Source of the DNA: Lunasporangiospora selenospora
Taxonomy: Eukaryota; Mortierellomycota; Mortierellomycetes; Mortierellales; Mortierellaceae
Direction of reading: 5' to 3'
DNA length: 18,278 nucleotides
Assembly (NCBI GenBank): GCA_015680635.1
Contig: JAABOA010000258.1
Location: 1-18,278, forward strand
Shown here: piece after piece, positions 1 through 9,643 of the stretch
Layout: every line of letters begins with the position of its first letter
Numbering within the stretch: the first letter of the stretch is position 1
Notes under the pieces: generated by a model
The model's input: only the letters and a program-made list of their open reading frames with translations
Told to the model about the DNA's origin: nothing
The model's database searches: none
Made by a program: the position numbers and the translations under genes

Positions 1-660
1 CGGTAACTGCACCCTGTGACTTTTTGGATAGTGCAGATTGCTCAGTTCTCGGCGATAGCCCATCAAAGAGGGACACAAGGGCTTGGGGAATCTACACTGG
101 ATGCACGCCTCTAAACCTTGACTGAAAGTACATGGCTTGGCATGCCTCTACGGTCATTGAAAATCTTGGCTGTTGGAGGACAAGGCCAAGAAGATACTGT
201 TGCCAAGGAAAGAGAGTGGATGAGCTTAATTCGAGTATGATAGTTTGCAGCTGGGTCCCTTCTTGGCTTCAATGTTCTTGAGCAATTGAGGCAAGCCCTA
301 CAAATTCTGCAAATCCCGCAGTGGTAGGTCGAGTAGACTATCTCTCTCTCTAGCCAGGGCTGTCAGATCTAGAGTTCTAGAGTGAGTGTCCAAAATATAC
401 ATGAAAAAAAAAATCTCTTCGGCGTGTACGTGCGTAGGAACGCTGAATCTGGTACTACTGGGTTGGAAGCCAATAGGGATAGAAGAAAAAAAGGAGGAGC
501 TCAAAAACACCACAGGATGACAAATCCATCTGGCCTCCTCCGCCTTCGCTGGTCGATGCGCGCGACGACAGTCTTAGCAGGCCAAATACACTTAGAGTAG
601 GTCTCTCAGGCCCCGCGTCTACTTAGTGTACACGCGCACCGGCCCAATTTCGCCCAACAG
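1..660. other. No supportable gene
   Basis: Only short reading frames without recognisable protein content occur on either strand. I see no tRNA-like fold, tandem array or transposon ends. The right part, next to 702-707, is probably downstream flank of the minus-strand bZIP gene. The left part could be intergenic or the far flank of a gene outside the window. Confidence 0.5.
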
Positions 661-701
661 GGGGTTTAATGTCAATGATAAAAATGCATGCCCATGTTTT
701 G

Positions 702-707
702 TTTATT
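702..707 (-). terminator. Poly(A) signal of the bZIP gene
   Basis: Plus-strand tttatt reads AATAAA on the minus strand and lies about 18 nt downstream of the bZIP stop codon. This is a normal but very close position for a fungal cleavage/polyadenylation signal. Confidence 0.45.
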
Positions 708-724
708 TGGATTAGACTCGAGTA

Positions 725-952
725 TTATTGGGTCTGTGTTTGCGCTTGGAGATTCAGCGCAGCCTCGTGGAGCCTTGAGTCCTTTTCAACAATTAGTCCC
801 CGCAGCCACCGAACCTCCATCTCGAGCTCACGAACTCGCTTCTCCAATACTTCAGCCCGGGTAGTCTGCTCCTTTGCAGTCTGCTCTAGGGCCTGTTCAC
901 GAAGTTTCTTCTTTTGCCGGAACCGTGCCGATGCTGCTGTGTTTCGTCGACG
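725..952 (-). other. bZIP DNA-binding and dimerisation domain
   Basis: This segment encodes the last 75 residues: three arginines, Asn324, Arg332 and a Lys run, then a coiled coil with leucines at 356, 363 and 370, exactly seven apart. Position 349 is Gln, so the zipper has a polar heptad, which often restricts dimer partners. The protein ends in a short Gln/Thr tail. Confidence 0.85.
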
Positions 953-2015
953 CTTGTCCTCTTCTGCTGCCAGTCTCGCATTCTGGTCTGACTCGGTCAG
1001 AATCGACCCTGTTGTCGAAGAAACATCGATGCCTTCTTCATCATGCTCCCCGTAATTGGCTTCCTCCGCCTCGTCAGCATCATCATCCTTTTGATCGTCA
1101 TCAAAACTCTGGTGCTTTGTGTTTAGCTCGGATACGGATGCCAAACTGGCAACGACTACAGAAGAGTCTACTCCTGTCTTTTGCTTCTTAGTCGCATGTT
1201 CAGACACCACTGTGCTAGTGTTGGCCTCATGGTTGTGCAACTGGGGCAACGGCTGACGAAGCAATTTCGCTGCTGCGGGAGTTGTCGGAGCAGGCGTCGT
1301 TGTCGCCTGTGGTGGTATTGTGAGGATTGGTCCTTGGGTAAGGTGTGAGGAGGTAGTGGATGCGATATCAGGGAGAAGCGCCGAAAGTGTGGTCGAGTTT
1401 GAGCTTGAGCTTGAGCTTGAGCTTGAGCTCGCGCTTGCACTCGAACCCGAAGATGAAAATGGTTGTTGTTGCTGTGCTTGGGCTTGCCCGGCATTGTAGG
1501 CAGCGAGCAGTGTGTGGAATGAATTGATGGCAGCAATCTGTTCCTGGAGGATCGATTTTTGATGGAGCTGCTCCTCAAAAAGAGGATTGCGCTGGCGTGT
1601 ACGCTCTAACAGTGACAATGGGCGATGTTCAGCTATAGGATCGTAGAGTAAAAGGAGCACGTAGAGACAAGGAGAAGGAGTTAGCATGACGGGAGCGGAG
1701 GAGAAGATCAGAGTCCTAGTTTCGATTCCAATGACTCAGGATAGGTAAGAGAAGTGCCGGTGTGGAGTCGATAGTGTCATCCACAGGTGCAGATGGAGCG
1801 GGGGTTGGAGCGGAGGAAGGGGCTGCCGTGGAGGTCATTTCGTCGAGGCCGGAGTCGCCATCAAAGATGCCCATGCCAGGAGGCATGTCAAAGGTGAATT
1901 CTGCATTGGTCCAGAGTGAGAGCTCTGCAGCATAATCCTCTGGAGAGTATGCTGTCGAGGGGCTCTCTGGTGAATTGAGAGATGCAATCAAGGCGAGGTA
2001 TGGATTGTCAGACAT
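725..2015 (-). CDS. bZIP transcription factor (cys-3/MetR/Zip1-like basic region)
   Basis: Predicted sequence-specific nuclear DNA-binding activator. The model has two exons on the minus strand, 2015-1736 and 1632-725, giving 395 residues. The ATG has a good context (CCACCATG). Residues about 1-60 are rich in Asp, Glu, Ser and Pro, like an activation region. The middle is low-complexity Gln/Ala and Ser (about 180-215). Residues 321-336 form the basic region RRRNTAASARFRQKKK, with the invariant Asn324 and Arg332 spaced as N-x7-R. A leucine zipper follows (Leu342, Leu356, Leu363, Leu370). NTAASARFR is typical of the fungal cys-3/MetR/Zip1 group, which often controls sulfur or nitrogen metabolism, but the exact target pathway cannot be read here. 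The basic-region exon is certain. The junction to exon 1 uses an unusual donor and is less sure. Confidence 0.85.
1401..1430. repeat. GAGCTT hexamer repeat (5 copies, last one diverged)
   Basis: Five GAGCTT units in tandem, the last ending in C. On the coding (minus) strand they read AGC/TCA and encode part of the polyserine run in the bZIP protein. The unit is six bases, so copy-number changes would keep the frame. Confidence 0.85.
1633..1735 (-). other. Intron of the bZIP gene (inferred)
   Basis: Exon 1 runs into a stop in its own frame, while the downstream bZIP frame is open past the acceptor, so an intron with length 1 mod 3 is needed. On the minus strand a CTAAC branch site at about 1685-1680 is followed by a long pyrimidine tract and the first AG at 1634-1633. 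The only frame-compatible GT donor before the stop that I found is GTCATT at 1735, giving 103 nt. The acceptor is well supported; the donor is weak. Confidence 0.5.
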
Positions 2016-2033
2016 GGTGGGCTAACAATGCTG

Positions 2034-2107
2034 TCAATGGAGAATTGCGAGAGGAGAGAGGGGGAGAGAAAATGATGAGGACAGCTGCTGAGAAAAACTA
2101 GGATTGG

Positions 2108-2150
<43 letters not shown>

Positions 2151-2231
2151 AAAGACTGTCTTTCTTTTGGTCCAGCACTCTCTCCTCTCCCTCTGAACTG
2201 AAGATCGATAACGAAACTTCTGTGCAATCAT
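2034..2231 (-). promoter_or_regulatory. Upstream ORF in the bZIP leader
   Basis: An ATG at 2231 opens a 65-codon frame that stops at 2036-2034, 18 nt before the main ATG at 2015 and in the same frame. It spans the (CT)n tract and is therefore translated as alternating Ser-Leu. If transcription starts upstream of 2231, this uORF would reduce or condition translation of the bZIP protein. The transcription start is unknown. The only TATA-like element I see is AATATATT near 2264-2271, which would place the start close to the uORF ATG. Confidence 0.35.
2113..2147. repeat. (AG)n microsatellite, about 35 nt
   Basis: A pure AG run of about 17 units on the plus strand, which is (CT)n in the transcribed sense of the bZIP leader, about 100 nt upstream of its ATG. 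Such homopurine/homopyrimidine tracts are mutable in length and are common in fungal promoters and leaders. Confidence 0.95.
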
Positions 2232-2236
2232 CACAT

Positions 2237-3303
2237 GATCCTTTGCTTTTCACTTGGTTAAGAATATATTTAAGACGATATGGCAGCAAGCTGTAAAGAT
2301 TCCCGGAACAAAAGGATGGCCTAGTGCCACAGACAACATACTGCTGACCAACAACCAGTGTCACTAAAGTGAATATGAACCAAATATGGCTGGCTTTCAT
2401 TGAGAATTCATGCTCTATTTGCACGACGGTGCCAATCTTTAGTCTCCATAAATCCACCATTTAGTGGCAGTAGACCTAATACAATAGAGTTGAATATGAT
2501 CATGTTCATTCGAAGTCTCTCCAGATGAGGCCCTGATAAATGAATACCAGGTTGGGGCATTCGCATTTGTGGATAAATCGAATTATTCCTTCCAGCATGA
2601 AAGGTTTTAGTCTCTTCGCTGTTTCCTATCGAAAGATTGCCACCTCTACACTTCAGCCCTTCCCTATTCCTTTCTCACCGACAAGCCGTAGGAACTTGAC
2701 AGATATCGAGTCGGGTCGGAGGGCCGATCAACATACTTGGGGCTATTAAACTGCCATTTTCGGATAACTAGACTCCTCTCTCTTTTACTGCACTCACGAT
2801 GAACATTGCTCAAGGGCTAGAATACACAGGTCCTACACTAGATCTCTGACTTCTGTTAGTTCCTGTACTCGCTTAAGTTTTCAGATTTCGAAGATATCAT
2901 TTGGTGTATCGCCCACTCCCAGTGGGGTAATACTTTCTGGAAAAACTCTGTCAGATCCACTATCTGGGTAGGCTTGAACCAAAGTCGAGAAGAAAGGTTC
3001 AAAGGAAACGAATTTACGCGTCGGCGTATCCTTGTTACTTGGTTGAATCAAGCAGGTAACTTTGAGCAGATCCCGTAACAAGGTAAGCAATGCAGTTGAG
3101 GACTTGGAACCAGGGATCCCAGGGATATTTCAAAGTTTATAGTTTATGCACGTAGCAATGAAGAGTCACACTCCTCCTCGGCTCCAGGACAATGGGCCCT
3201 AAAATTCACTGGATGGCTTACATGTACATCCTCCTCCTTCTCGTAAAGTGAACCGCTTCGATTTCCGGGTCAGAAAGATCCCCATCAATGATCTCCATCC
3301 GCG
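2237..3303. other. Divergent intergenic region, no gene supported
   Basis: About 1.07 kb between the bZIP leader and the AtuA promoter. Several reading frames of 65-120 codons exist, including one on the minus strand at 2881-3090 and one overlapping the bZIP leader at 2098-2460. None shows family resemblance or splice support, so I treat them as chance. The region should hold the promoters of both divergent genes. Confidence 0.5.
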
Positions 3304-3319
3304 TCACGTCTCTATAAAA
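3304..3319 (+). promoter_or_regulatory. Core promoter of the AtuA-family gene: ACGT core plus TATA box
   Basis: A TATAAAA box at 3313-3319 lies 111-117 nt upstream of the start codon and is followed by a long CT-rich leader, a usual fungal arrangement. Immediately upstream, TCACGTC (3304-3310) contains an ACGT core of the kind bound by many bZIP proteins. The TATA call is reasonable; factor binding is only inference. Confidence 0.5.
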
Positions 3320-3429
3320 CATCCTTGACTTACTCCGCACTTGTCACTTACTCAACTATTACTCCGCTCTCTTCCATTTCTTCTTATCCCTCCTCTACGG
3401 ACCATTTCTCATTCTTTCAAAAAGCAATC

Positions 3430-5640
3430 ATGGCACCAGAAAAACCCATTCGTATTGGATGCTATAGTGCATTCTGGGGTGACTCGGTCTCGGCTGCCGA
3501 ACAGCTTGTATCCCTTGAGGGCAAAAACCTTGACTACCTTGTTGCCGACTATCTGGCTGGTAATACACAGAGAACGCTATTCCGAAGCAAATCTGGTTAT
3601 AGAAGGGCAAAGAACCCCACCTCTAATACTCATTTTCAATCGATTGTGCGTCTCTAGAGGTGACCATGGGTCTTTTGGCCCGCCATCGCAAGTCTGGTGG
3701 AGGCTCCAAAAAGCCCAGCCGAGCTGGACCTGGAGGATATGTCGGTGATTTCATTACCTTTGTCTGGAAACGTCTTGTAGAAGACATTGTCGCCAACGGA
3801 ACCAAGGTCATCACAAATGCTGGTGGTCTGGACCCATTAGCGCTTAAAGAAGCGATCGAAACTATTGCTGAGGATGCCGGTATCAAGGGACTTGTTGTTG
3901 CTGCCGTCACAGGAGACGACCTCCATGAACGTGCCGATGACATGGACACCAAGGGTGAACTTATTCCTTTCAACTACATTACAGGGAATAAGGCTGAAGT
4001 AGATCAATACCCTGGAAATGACGAATCCAAAAAGAAACTCTCATTGAACGCCTATCTCGGTGCAGTACCCATTGCTGAGGCTCTTGCTGCAGGAGCATCA
4101 ATTGTTGTCACAGGACGTGTAGTCGACAGTGCCCTCGTCCTCGGCCCACTCTTGCATGAATTCAAGTGGAACCCCCTGAAGGACTGGGATCAAATGGCGG
4201 CCGCATCCTTGGCGGGCCACATTATTGAATGTGGTTGCCATACAACCGGTGGAAACTTTACAGACTGGGAACTCAGCGCCAACTCACCTAACGGAGGATG
4301 GGCAAACATGGGCTTCCCAATCGTAGAATGCCAGAGGAATGGTGACTTTATCGTAACAAAGCCTGCAGAAACAGGAGGATTAGTTACGGTAGCAACCGTG
4401 GCGGAACAGTTAGTCTACGAAGTTCTTGACCCTGGATCATATATCCTTCCAGATGTGATCCTAGACCTTAGGAACGTTAAGTTGACTCAGGTTGGTAAGG
4501 ACCGAGTGTTGGTGACAGGAGCCAAGGGTCGTGCTCCGACCCCGTACCTCAAATGCTCTGGAATCTATGTTGACGGATTCAAGATTACGGCTGACCTTTG
4601 GATCGGAGGCGTTGATGCCAGACGCAAGGTAAGGTTCTAGACGATATATCTCCTTGTCAGTCCTTATTCCTACAGTACTGGTTTAACACACTGTAAGGAG
4701 CATATACTAAGTTGTTGTTGATTGCCGTGTTATTTGTTCGATAGGCGTTGGCAGTAGGCGATGCCGTGATCAAGCGTGCACGTCGCAATTTGGAGCAGTT
4801 TGGTATTGAAGACTACACTGCTGTCCGGGTCGAAGCACTTGGTGCAGAGTCCTCATATGGGTAAGAAAGATGAAAGTGCAGCAGTTCATTCAAGATCTAG
4901 TACTTAGAAGTATTATTAATTCCATCTCCCGCCATTTTTCAACTCTTCAAATATGATCCAGTCCTCATTCGACTGCCCTTGACGCTCGTGAGGTGTGCTG
5001 TAGGATTACAGCTGTCCACCCCGAGAAGCACGCGCTCTTGCTTCTTGGTGTGGAACTGGCTCCAAGTGCGACAGGCAATGCTCCCGGTATCACCGGAGGC
5101 GGTGCTGGCAGGCCACACCCAAGTCCTAATATGACGCATTACTCAGTTTTGGCGCCCAAGACCGTGGTACCAGCTATCTTGACAGTTGGCAAGGGAGAGA
5201 AGCGGACTATTCCCTTCGTTGGGCCTTCAGATGCTAAAAACGAATTCCCGCCAGCACTACCTGCTGTCGGCGCTAACGATACCGCTGTAGATGCTACCGA
5301 CTTGGTGACTGTGCCGTTAATCCGCCTGGCTTATGCTCGTAGTGGTGACAAGGGTGACACTGCGAACGTCGGAGTCATCGCACGCGATCCCAAGTATTAC
5401 GGCATCATTTTGGAACAGTTGACGGCCAAGAGTGTGAAAGAGTACATGGGTCATCTTGCACAGGGAGAAGTGGCGAGATATGAGCTCCCTGGAATCAGCG
5501 CGGTGAACTTTGTGCTAACGCGTAGCTTGGGAGGTGGTGGATTGAGTTCGTTGAACCTAGATCGCCAAGGCAAATCTTATGGGCAGATGCTGTTGAGTTT
5601 CAAGGTCAAAGTTCCCAAGGGTCTCCTGTCCAACTTGTAA
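3430..5640 (+). CDS. AtuA/DUF1446-family protein with C-terminal AtuA-like domain
   Basis: Four exons: 3430-3559, 3658-4628, 4745-4860 and 4962-5640, giving 631 residues in one frame. Residues 7-43 resemble the family N-terminus ([13 protein letters not shown], then [10 protein letters not shown]) and continue across intron 1 into EVTMGLLAR. Further family blocks are [48 protein letters not shown] and [19 protein letters not shown]. The C-terminal part (from about residue 520) has [17 protein letters not shown], the signature of the AtuA-like ferredoxin-fold domain. Bacterial AtuA acts in acyclic terpene (citronellol/geraniol) use; the reaction catalysed by fungal homologues is not established to my knowledge. 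All introns have GT-AG ends. The ATG has A at -3 and G at +4. Family assignment is firm, substrate unknown. The name AtuA is not given as a symbol because orthology is unproven. Confidence 0.92.
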
Positions 5641-5665
5641 AAGAAAAAGAAAGAACTCTCGTTGC

Positions 5666-5671
5666 AATAAA
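5666..5671 (+). terminator. Poly(A) signal of the AtuA-family gene
   Basis: AATAAA 25 nt downstream of the TAA stop at 5638-5640, within an A-rich stretch. Confidence 0.55.
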
Positions 5672-5974
5672 CCAGACAAAAGGCTGAAAGTGCGGAAAGA
5701 GGGTGAAGTGGCTATTGAATACGGCTGCGCGTACGTTTGTTACTCAAAACCGTAGTATTCGTGTTAGCGAAGGTGACAGAGGCGTTGAGCCCTGTCAAAA
5801 TCTAATAGCTTTGCGCCACCGTTTGAGGACATGTCGTTCACTCTTCCATCTCACCTCACATTCCTCTCTCTTCTACTTTCCTCTACTTCCCACAGCTACT
5901 CAGCAATCTCCCCTACAGTAAACTGACAAGCCTTTCTCCAGTATCGCGTGCATCGACATCCAGGATTCTCAGTC
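5672..5974 (+). promoter_or_regulatory. Promoter and leader region of the DNA-PKcs-like gene
   Basis: About 300 nt without a TATA box. From about 5840 to 5915 it is strongly CT-rich, typical of a fungal transcription start region or leader. An ATG at 5831 opens a 31-codon frame ending at TGA 5924-5926, in frame with but separate from the main start at 5975. It matters only if transcription begins upstream of it. The spacing suggests the promoter overlaps the 3' flank of the AtuA gene. Confidence 0.4.
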
Positions 5975-8900
5975 ATGAGCTCGCCATTAGATCTGATCCG
6001 GCTCACGCTGGTAGAGCTCATTGAGGACATGAATGGCGACAATCCGGATAACGTCGACAGTCAAGCCGCCGCCACTAATATCTGCAACATGGCTCTCTCG
6101 GACCTCAAGCGAGACGAATTAGGTACTTAACGATTTTTCCAACTTGTATACCGCAACGCGAGCCACAACCCCTGTTGCCAACCGTGACCAAGCCGGAGTG
6201 ACAGTCTCAGATAGCTCCTCCTTCACCCGTCCACTGGTTAACGTTCAATATCCTTACTATTCCTGGTGACAACCAATAGATATGGCGACCTCTCTACTGT
6301 ACAGTTCTGAAAAAGGAATAATGTATTTTCTTAAAAAATCACTGGACAAGACTATACATGCAGGAGCCAAGGTCACTTTCCTTGATTTCACTGCCGAATT
6401 CATTAGTCGGTCACCCGATGCCTTTACACCTTATATCGTTGATATCAAGGTAAACCTATCATGCTGACAAACGGCTGACGCATATGCTCTAGAAAGTCCA
6501 ACAGGAAGTATAGAGAGCTTACCAAACCCCTTCTCTTGCTGGATGATAGAGAACGTGCTTGAGCCTTTTCTTAAATGATCAGACAGCACGTGTCCGGAAA
6601 GCATCTATGCTTCCGATCAAGATTATTTTGTCATCTTGCTCAACGATGGTTGATCCAGAGTTATTGGATGTCAGTGGTCTTTTCGTTAAATTGTTTACCG
6701 CCTATGCCACTCAACAATCTAAAATGGCTTCTACTGGTAAGTGCTTTCGACTCTACTGATACAACACTTGGATCATGGAGGCTCGAACTGAGGCGGTACT
6801 TTCGATGCGAGTGTTTGTTTTTCTAATAACAACTCTCCGATGACCTTATTCTGAAAATGCGGATCAAATCATACAGTCAAGGCAGAGGTTCTGGATGTAC
6901 TTGGAACAATAGCGCGATACTTCCCAAATGCGGCAGAAGACCGTTCTTCAAGCCTCATAAGGTGGTGTCTTACCACAGTTCAGGAACAGCTAAAACCAAA
7001 TGCAAAGCAGGAACTCAACCTAATTGCAGGAGCAATTGCTGGTCTTGACAATTGCCTGTACAGCTTCGAGAGCAAAGCAACAAAGGACGTGCCGACGATA
7101 CTACAGCTCATCAAGACCCTAGTTCATGTCCCTGAGGATTTAAACCGCTTTGCTACGCCTATTGGTATGGGATCTCTCAATTTTCCACATGTCCATGCAT
7201 TTAATCAAGAAATATACTTCGTTCTACGCGTCTTACCCTATCAACTTCTTGTTTGCTGTTTCTCTGATCATACTAGCGGCTCTATACTTGTTTGCACATC
7301 ATATTCACCTCTTCCGCTCACACTTGATTGAGATATATGAGTGGATGTACCAGAGGATCGCCAGCTACTGTGAGCATCCCAACATAGGAATGTCGAGGTG
7401 CGGATACTACGCCTTGGATGTGTTCCTACAAGAGGTTCGTATGAGGTAGAACATCGCCTACATGACAGGTGAAGAGGCGTCTCATCTTGCGTGGTGACTC
7501 AACTGCTTCACACTCTACGCTTGAATTGTAGATGGCAAATGTCTTGACAACATCTCCTACCACGGAACAAGAGTATAATTGCTTTTTGGTAAGTCTCTGA
7601 TTCTATTACAAAGTTAGCCTCAACTGTAAAGAGAATGATAATCCCTCTCGCTAACTCAAGATTTATCTTTACCACCCTGGATGTAGTTTTTCACAACAAA
7701 CTTTACACAAATTCTCAGCACCGAGGTTATTTCATCAACTGCACAGTACAAAGCTATGTCGGTCGCGATTAGAGGATATGGGTACTTTGCTGCTCCTTGC
7801 AAGCATATTGCTCCCGATCAATTGATGTTCCTTCTTGCCCAACTCCTTAAAAAGAGCGCGTTTCTGGTATCATCGTAAGTACTCTTGCCATTGAATAGGC
7901 TGCCCTATGTTTCATCAAGACTTCTTATTCATTTTCTACATATCCACATGAATATTTCTACTACGCGTCATAGCAACACGTACGAAGGCATCGAGGGGTC
8001 AGTCTATCACCTTTCACCGTTTATTACAGCGTACACATTTGTCGCTCAAGCATATGATGAGATCCCAGAGCCTCTCATGGCAGCGCTGAACCAGATGGCC
8101 ATCTCGGCTATCGTAAACTTTATCAAGATGACGTCCTATGCGCGAGCGGGATGTACCATTGCTCTAGAGCGCCTACTTGTTATGCTTTTCCGGAAAGGAG
8201 AAGGTGTTCTGCGTGGATTCGTTGACAAATTCTGTATGTTCACAAACACACTGCTCTTCCAAGTACTCTGTAGTATTGGTTTTAGATTGCCTCATTATTT
8301 ATGATGTATTAACCCCAATGCAATGTATTTTAGTCTACAAACTCCTTGTGTTCACATGCTCAGATATCTCAAGGCCAGTGGTAGACCCGCTAAATAACTC
8401 GGTCATGGATGATCCGTCATGGCACTCCTATTCCACATATATGCTTATGTGGAGGAGTCTTTTCAAGCCGACATCCCTTAGCCTGCAGCTAAAAATGGAC
8501 TACGTGCCTTTAGAAAACGAAGAGCTCGAAAAATACTCTATCATTATCTATGGTTCAACAATGGAATCCTACAAGAGGCTTGTCAACCTCTTGAACCTGT
8601 CCATATCCGATTCCGAGGCAGATAGCAGCATAGATGGAGTTATGGCAACTGAAATTGGTGCACTAGATTTCGACTCTGAGGACAATCGTGTGCCGGAATT
8701 GTCGTCTGAAATTTCTCAGGAACGAACAACTGTCCTAGGATCTGCCTCGGGTGATATAGCCAAGCTGCAAGCAAACTGTGCGAAAGATTTTGTTATTTTT
8801 CAAAATTTGACAGACTTCTGGAATTTGTTCCTGAAAGAGGTTCGACCAGATCTTTTTGGCCAATGGGCGTTTGTCATTGGTGAAACCTTGGTGGAACTCT

Positions 8901-9643
8901 CTGCCAAGAATCCACTCGTGAGTGGGTTCTATAAGATGTTTTCCAATTGCCTGCAAGTCTGTGAGTCCACAAACCTGTTTTCATCAACACCTAAACCTGG
9001 GGTACTCGAGGTAAGAAATCATCCTTTGACCCCTCCTTTTATTCACACCCTGACGTCAGGTTATTTGTAATCTATACTTTTCAACCTTGGAATCTCTCTT
9101 TTCAGAGTGTAAATTATACTAGTAGATGTATGGTTTGCAGAGGTCAATTAGACAACAATCATCCCTGGACTGACTCTCATTCTCGCTACCACTATACCTT
9201 TACTTTTGAAGGATGGGCAAGTCGATGTAGCGCGGGCGGCGGTGCTGTTCAAGAAATACATCCGAGAGGTGATGGCGAGACTTGAGCAATACAAAGATGA
9301 TCTATTAGCCTCTTGTCTGCAGCTTGTCCTTTCAAGTCCAATAGCCTTGACAGACTCTCTGAGTGTGATCCCGCCTATTCAACTGGCGTTAAAGCTTGGC
9401 TTGGGATTTTTCCCGCTAGCTTCCGTCGGCCTGGATGCTATCGAACGGTGGATTGATAATTCGGGGCAAGACCAAGAGGGGTGGTTTAGCCAGGTGCTGC
9501 CCTCCCTTAACGAGTACCTCATGGTTCAGATCTCAGCTTCAGAAGGGGATTCGGCAACGACGACGATGGCAACGAGCTCCAAGCGAAAGCCGTTTTCAAC
9601 CAGGAGTAAATTAGGCTCGATTGTTCGGAGCATGGAGCATTTG
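5975..9643 (+). other. DNA-PKcs-like gene, exons 1-10
   Basis: Exons: 5975-6122, 6280-6449, 6550-6736, 6877-7164, 7277-7434, 7532-7588, 7687-7874, 7974-8233, 8364-9010 and 9212-9643, encoding residues 1-845 of the N-terminal HEAT ring. Junctions were set by reading-frame continuity, GT-AG ends and alignment to animal DNA-PKcs. Less certain points are exon 1 (donor GTACTT), the exon 5 donor (GTTCGT at 7435) and the exon 10 acceptor. Exon 10 could start at 9152 instead of 9212, adding 20 residues in the same frame; I chose 9212 because it is the first AG after a CTGAC branch site and a pyrimidine tract. Confidence 0.8.

Noticed and set aside
382-600. 72-codon plus-strand frame in the left flank
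   Set aside because: The composition is unremarkable, there is no family resemblance, and other frames of similar size overlap it.
874-1191. Plus-strand frames opposite the bZIP gene
   Set aside because: They are shadows of the bZIP coding sequence; the minus-strand frame carries the conserved domain.
2098-2460. 120-codon minus-strand frame with a hydrophobic stretch that looks like a signal peptide
   Set aside because: Its end is translation of the (CT)n repeat and it overlaps the bZIP leader. It is better explained as chance.
2881-3090. 69-codon minus-strand reading frame
   Set aside because: No recognisable family, no promoter or splice support, and it sits in otherwise non-coding divergent DNA.
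9049-9060. Perfect 12-nt palindrome CCTGACGTCAGG containing a CRE site
   Set aside because: It lies inside an intron of the DNA-PKcs-like gene. Several 12-nt palindromes are expected by chance in a window this size, and nothing around it suggests a promoter.
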